Source: Chloroflexota bacterium | Lineage (GTDB): Bacteria; Chloroflexota; Dehalococcoidia; Lucifugimonadales; UBA3495 | Direction of reading: 5' to 3' | Length of the DNA: 8,151 nucleotides | NCBI GenBank assembly: GCA_022561675.1 | Contig: JADFQT010000109.1 | Coordinates: 1-8,151 of the forward strand | In this document: positions 5,114-8,151 of the stretch, piece after piece | How positions within the stretch are numbered: position 1 is the first letter of the stretch | How the letters are laid out: each line of letters starts with the position of its first letter | The notes under the pieces: model-generated | The model's input: the letters and a program-made list of their open reading frames with translations, nothing else | Database searches by the model: none | Told to the model about the DNA's origin: nothing | Program-made: the position numbers and the translations under genes

Positions 5114-5869
5114 ATGCTTAGCTACCCCTCCCACGGAAACCTTTTCCTGCCGGATTCATCATTAACGGTTCCCCAAAGTATCATCCCCATGGTTATCGAG
5201 ACCAGCCCCCGGGGCGAGCGGGCCTTCGACATCTACTCTTTGTTACTCCGGGAACGGATCATATTTTTGGGGACGCCAATTTCCGACCCCATTGCCAACG
5301 TCATCATTGCCCAGCTGCTCTATTTGGAGCGGGAAGATCCGGACAAGGGTGTCAGCGTTTATATCAACAGTCCCGGCGGCGTGATCAGCTCTGGCCTGGC
5401 CATCTACGACACCATGAGGCTGGTCAATTGCGAAATTTCCACCATTTGCCTGGGAATGACGGCCAGCATGGCCACCATTCTGCTCTCCGGTGGCGCCAAG
5501 GGTAAGCGCTACTGCCTGCCCAACTCGACGATTCACATGCACCAGGCTATGGGGGGCGCCCAGGGTCAGGCCTCCGACATAGAGATCGCCGCTCGAGAGA
5601 TTCTGCGGCTGCAGGACAAGCTGCGGACCATACTGTCCGAAAATACCGGACAGGACTATGACCGGATAGCACGGGACACGGACCGGGACTTCTACATGAC
5701 TGCGGACCAGGCGGTGGAGTACGGCGTGGTCGACGAAATTCTGGGAGTAAAGAAGGAAGACGCCGACGAGGCAAGCAAGGAAGACGCCGTCGAGGCAGAC
5801 GCCGACAAGGCAGACGCCGACGAAGCAGACGCCGACGAAGCAGACGCCGACGAAGCAGACGAGAATTAG
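5114..5869 (+). CDS. clpP: ATP-dependent Clp protease proteolytic subunit ClpP with acidic repeat tail
   Basis: ClpP is a serine protease whose two stacked heptamer rings form a barrel that degrades proteins delivered by ClpX or ClpC/A. The Ser-His-Asp triad is intact: S118 in GMTASMA, H143 in HMHQ and D192 in DRDFYM. The spacings of 25 and 49 residues are identical to E. coli ClpP. Other family segments are IPMVIE (24-29), RGERAFDIYSLLLRERIIFLG (33-53), YINSPGG (83-89), GAKGKRYCLPNS (127-138) and EYGVVDEIL (202-210). About 23 residues precede IPMVIE and may be a propeptide, as in E. coli. Two things are unusual. The nucleophile elbow reads GMTAS rather than the common GQAAS. A 40-residue tail after residue 211 has 20 Asp/Glu and 12 Ala, built on AD-E-AD pentapeptides. 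Total length is 251, against a usual 195-210. The clpX stop-to-start gap is only 34 bp, so the two are co-expressed. Confidence 0.96.
   Translation: MLSYPSHGNLFLPDSSLTVPQSIIPMVIETSPRGERAFDIYSLLLRERIIFLGTPISDPIANVIIAQLLYLEREDPDKGVSVYINSPGGVISSGLAIYDTMRLVNCEISTICLGMTASMATILLSGGAKGKRYCLPNSTIHMHQAMGGAQGQASDIEIAAREILRLQDKLRTILSENTGQDYDRIARDTDRDFYMTADQAVEYGVVDEILGVKKEDADEASKEDAVEADADKADADEADADEADADEADEN
5786..5860 (+). repeat. 15-bp minisatellite encoding the ClpP acidic tail
   Basis: Five consecutive 15-bp units lie in frame at the 3' end of clpP. The last three (5816-5830, 5831-5845, 5846-5860) are identical GCCGACGAAGCAGAC, encoding Ala-Asp-Glu-Ala-Asp. The unit at 5801-5815 encodes ADKAD and the one at 5786-5800 AVEAD. 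A degenerate sixth copy (ADEAS) lies at 5762-5776, followed by a KED spacer. Identity increases towards the 3' end, the pattern expected of recent slippage expansion. Because the unit length is a multiple of three, copy-number changes would not break the frame. Confidence 0.9.
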
Positions 5870-5903
5870 CTGCAATTGATTAGATTGGGTGGTGGGACTG
5901 AGG

Positions 5904-7193
5904 GTGAGTAGTACTAAAGGGGGAACTCGAGCATTGCAGTGCTCCTTTTGCGGAAAGGGACAGACTCGCTCCAACCTGGTGATTGCCGGGCAGGGGCGGG
6001 CTTCCGTTTGCTATGAGTGTATCCGTGTTTTAGGGGAGCTGATAGAAGCCGAAAAAACCCCGGAACCCGCTCCGCCGGAACGAAACTTGCCGCTGGTTCC
6101 CCGGGAGATCCGGGCTAATCTGGATACTTACGTTATCGGTCAAGAAAAGGCCAAGAAGACCCTTAGCGTGGCTGTCTACAACCATTTCAAGCGGATTTGG
6201 AACGGCGCCAAGAAGTCTGAGGTTGAGCTGCAAAAGGCTAATATATTAATGATCGGTCCCACCGGCTGCGGTAAAACCTTGCTGGCGGAAACCCTGGCCC
6301 GCACTCTGGCCGTTCCCTTTGTAGTCTGCGACGCCACGTCCCTAACCGAGTCGGGATATGTCGGAGAGGACGTGGAAAACATTTTGCTCCGCCTGATTCA
6401 GGCCGCCGATTGGGACCTGGCCAAGGCGGAGCGGGGCATTATCTACATCGACGAGTTGGACAAGATCGCCCGTAAGGAGGGCGTCAACCGCTCCATCACC
6501 AGGGATGTCTCGGGAGAGGGGGTGCAGCAGGAACTGCTAAAGATAATCGAGGGCTGCGTGGCCAATGTGCCCCCCCAGGGTGGCCGCAAGCATCCCCACC
6601 AAGAGTTTCTCCAGATCAACACCCGGAATATCCTCTTTATTTGCGGGGGAGCCTTCAACGGCCTGGAGGAGATTGTATCCAAGCGGATCGCCTACAGCGG
6701 CTCCCAATTGGGCTTCTTGGGCGGAGGTCGGGGAGAGCCCCTTCCCGAGGGCGACCCGGTGTCTCAGGTCATTCCGGAAGACCTGCTGGAGTACGGCTTT
6801 ATACCGGAAATGGTCGGCAGGTTGCCGGTGGTTTCAACCCTGGAGCCCCTGGACCGAGACGACCTGATACGGGTGCTGACCGAGCCAAAGAATGCCATCG
6901 TGAAGCAGTATCAGCAGCTCTTCAGTATCGACGGCGTGGAGCTCGAATTCACCCAGGAGGCGTTGGAAGCGGCGGCGGATAGGGCGCTGGAGCACTATAC
7001 CGGTGCCCGGTGCTTGAGATACGTGGTGGAGGAAACCCTCCTGGACGTGATGTATGAGCTGCCTTCTCTGGACGATGTGGCTAAGTGCGTGGTCGATGCC
7101 GATTCAATACGGGGTGTCGGCTCGCCCACTCTGATAACCGAGAGCGGCAGCAGTTTTCAGCTTCCCCAGGAGCCGATGCAGAAGTCGGCCTAG
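5904..7193 (+). CDS. clpX: ATP-dependent Clp protease ATP-binding subunit ClpX
   Basis: ClpX is a hexameric AAA+ unfoldase that recognises tagged substrates, unfolds them and threads them into ClpP. With a GTG start at 5904 it has 429 residues, close to E. coli. The N-terminal zinc-binding domain has C13-x2-C16 and C36-x2-C39. The AAA+ core shows Walker A GPTGCGKT (118-125), pore-1 loop GYVG (151-154), Walker B IIYIDE (179-184) and DVSGEGVQQ (201-209). It also has the RKH loop (228-230), a ClpP-docking tripeptide LGF (269-271, usually IGF), the arginine finger in GRLPV (305-309, R306) and sensor-2 GAR (367-369). Walker A has Cys where E. coli has Ser. GTG at 5889 is possible but lacks a ribosome binding site; 5904 has GGTGGG seven bases upstream. 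It lies 34 bp after clpP and is convergent with the next gene. Confidence 0.96.
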   Translation: MSSTKGGTRALQCSFCGKGQTRSNLVIAGQGRASVCYECIRVLGELIEAEKTPEPAPPERNLPLVPREIRANLDTYVIGQEKAKKTLSVAVYNHFKRIWNGAKKSEVELQKANILMIGPTGCGKTLLAETLARTLAVPFVVCDATSLTESGYVGEDVENILLRLIQAADWDLAKAERGIIYIDELDKIARKEGVNRSITRDVSGEGVQQELLKIIEGCVANVPPQGGRKHPHQEFLQINTRNILFICGGAFNGLEEIVSKRIAYSGSQLGFLGGGRGEPLPEGDPVSQVIPEDLLEYGFIPEMVGRLPVVSTLEPLDRDDLIRVLTEPKNAIVKQYQQLFSIDGVELEFTQEALEAAADRALEHYTGARCLRYVVEETLLDVMYELPSLDDVAKCVVDADSIRGVGSPTLITESGSSFQLPQEPMQKSA

Positions 7194-7237
7194 CTGTTAT
7201 CCCCGGCAGCTCTTCCCAGCTGTTCTACTTGGCTGTT
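7194..7237. other. 44-bp convergent gap between clpX and the formyltransferase gene
   Basis: CAGCT (7207-7211) and AGCTG (7218-7222) can form a 5-bp hairpin with a six-base loop. It is a weak candidate for a shared bidirectional terminator; no T-run follows on either strand. Nothing else is visible in this gap. Confidence 0.2.
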
Positions 7238-8068
7238 CTATCTACTATGTTCGGCGGCGTCTTCGGCCATGGCCCGCTCTATAGCTGGGTCCAAGCAGAG
7301 GCCATGGGGCGCGCTGCGGGCCATGGCCTGCCCGGTGCTGTCCAGCACATCCAATCCCCGTATGGCCAGATGCCCGTCGGCCAGGGCTCGCAGAGTCTCC
7401 AGCAAGAGGTAGGGTTCTCGCAGGTACTCAGCCTGTCTAATCAGCTGAAATAGCGGGTAAGCCTCTCCCGGAGAGCTCTTGACCAGTTCCAGGTCCAGCC
7501 GCTCCAGTTCATCCCAGTGGGCTCCGAACTCGCCGCCGGAAATCGACGCCGTGCAGTAGGAAACCACCGGACCTCGGTCCACATCCTCCGTGGCCAGGTG
7601 CATCATTGCCCCGGTTTGGGAAGCCCTCTGTTCAATCAACGCCCAGATTACTTCCTGCCAGGTGCCGATGGGGCCGTTGGGCAGCGCCGGGTGCAGGTTC
7701 AGGAGAGAGTACTGGCGGCACATGGCGCCGCCGACGATAAGCATGTATCCGGCCAGGACGCAGACGTCCACCTGATAATCCCGCAGCTGGGTCATTACCT
7801 GGCGGTCGAACTCGTCCCGGTGGTTGGCCAGCGAGCCGCCCCGGGTGCGGCGGAACTGGCGGGAAGACATGGTACGGAGGGGAATGTCGTAGCCGGTTAC
7901 CAGCTGAAAATATTCATCCGACCCCTCGGCTTCACCCGGGGCGCGGTTGCTGAAAACGAATTCGATTTGGGCATCCAACCCGCCCCGCAGAATATGCTCT
8001 TGGACCAACCGCAGCAGGCCCCGGGACCCTTCCCCTCTTCCAGTTGAAAACCAGCCAATGCGAAACAT
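7238..8068 (-). CDS. PurN-like formyltransferase-fold protein, substrate uncertain
   Basis: The 276-residue product resembles the 10-formyltetrahydrofolate-dependent transferases of the glycinamide ribonucleotide transformylase (PurN) fold. The N-terminal strand and glycine loop IGWFSTGRGEGSRGLL (4-19) match the PurN phosphate-binding region only loosely. AGYMLIVGGAMCRQYSLLNLHPAL (106-129) contains the catalytic N-x-H pair (N124, H126). QTGAMMHLATEDVDRGPVV (151-169) carries the third catalytic residue, D164. The Asn-to-Asp distance is 40 residues, against 38 in E. coli PurN. It differs from true PurN in two ways: the LLP-x-(F/Y)-x-G loop is replaced by LPNGPIGTWQ, and about 70 extra C-terminal residues replace the normal ending. 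It may be a PurN paralogue or act on another amine. The ATG at 8068 lacks a clear ribosome binding site. It stands alone, convergent with clpX. Confidence 0.75.
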   Translation of the reverse strand: MFRIGWFSTGRGEGSRGLLRLVQEHILRGGLDAQIEFVFSNRAPGEAEGSDEYFQLVTGYDIPLRTMSSRQFRRTRGGSLANHRDEFDRQVMTQLRDYQVDVCVLAGYMLIVGGAMCRQYSLLNLHPALPNGPIGTWQEVIWALIEQRASQTGAMMHLATEDVDRGPVVSYCTASISGGEFGAHWDELERLDLELVKSSPGEAYPLFQLIRQAEYLREPYLLLETLRALADGHLAIRGLDVLDSTGQAMARSAPHGLCLDPAIERAMAEDAAEHSR

Positions 8069-8151
8069 AACTTAGCGCAGCGCTTTGCGCAGCCCGGCGA
8101 AACCCGGTGCCATCGGTTTTGTACCCAACGAGTTTTCACTCGGAATCAAAA

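Noticed and set aside
5243..5974. Minus-strand open frame opposite clpP with a Cys-x-x-Gly-Val repeat
   Set aside because: The repeated VGVCF motif is just the reverse strand of the 15-bp clpP minisatellite; clpP has the intact catalytic triad.
7517..8047. Plus-strand 176-codon open frame opposite the formyltransferase
   Set aside because: It has no recognisable motif and lies entirely over a coding sequence with conserved catalytic residues.
8075..8142. Small hairpins upstream of the formyltransferase gene (GCGCA/TGCGC at 8075-8090; CGAGT-GAAA-ACTCG on the minus strand at 8129-8142)
   Set aside because: Each stem is only 5 bp, the window ends here, and no known leader or terminator pattern is met.

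Overview
The window (GC-rich, no mobile genes) reads as chromosomal DNA from a member of the Chloroflexota, most likely a Dehalococcoidia-like lineage. This rests on three observations: the gene set, two families of dispersed palindromic repeats of the kind I associate with such genomes, and a division cluster with the peptidoglycan genes missing. The taxonomic call is inference; no alignment or tree was run.

Layout. On the minus strand, positions 1-2678 hold a short division operon read right to left: rsmH (16S rRNA methyltransferase), ftsA (actin-like FtsZ membrane anchor), and the first 67 codons of ftsZ, which runs off the left edge. Positions 2679-3521 are a gene-free divergent control region. 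Its rsmH side has a near-consensus distal promoter with tandem 11-bp repeats at its -35, a long potentially structured leader, a perfect 14-bp tandem duplication, and a palindrome beside a second -10-like box. Its other side has a MITE-like palindromic repeat flanked by 14-bp direct repeats and an extended -10 promoter for tig.

On the plus strand, 3522-7193 carries tig (trigger factor), clpP and clpX. This is the classic chaperone/protease trio: trigger factor meets nascent chains at the ribosome, and ClpX unfolds substrates and feeds them to the ClpP barrel. A second palindromic repeat ending in a terminator-like hairpin with five T's separates tig from clpP. ClpP and trigger factor both carry unusual acidic C-terminal tails; the ClpP tail is encoded by a 15-bp minisatellite.

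Convergent with clpX, 7238-8068 on the minus strand encodes a divergent formyltransferase-fold (PurN-like) protein that keeps the Asn/His/Asp active-site pattern. Its substrate is uncertain.

I found no tRNA, rRNA, CRISPR array, transposase or phage gene, and no clear new multi-gene system. The most interesting points are the stripped-down division cluster with its elaborate leader, the repeats bracketing tig, and the expandable acidic tail on ClpP.
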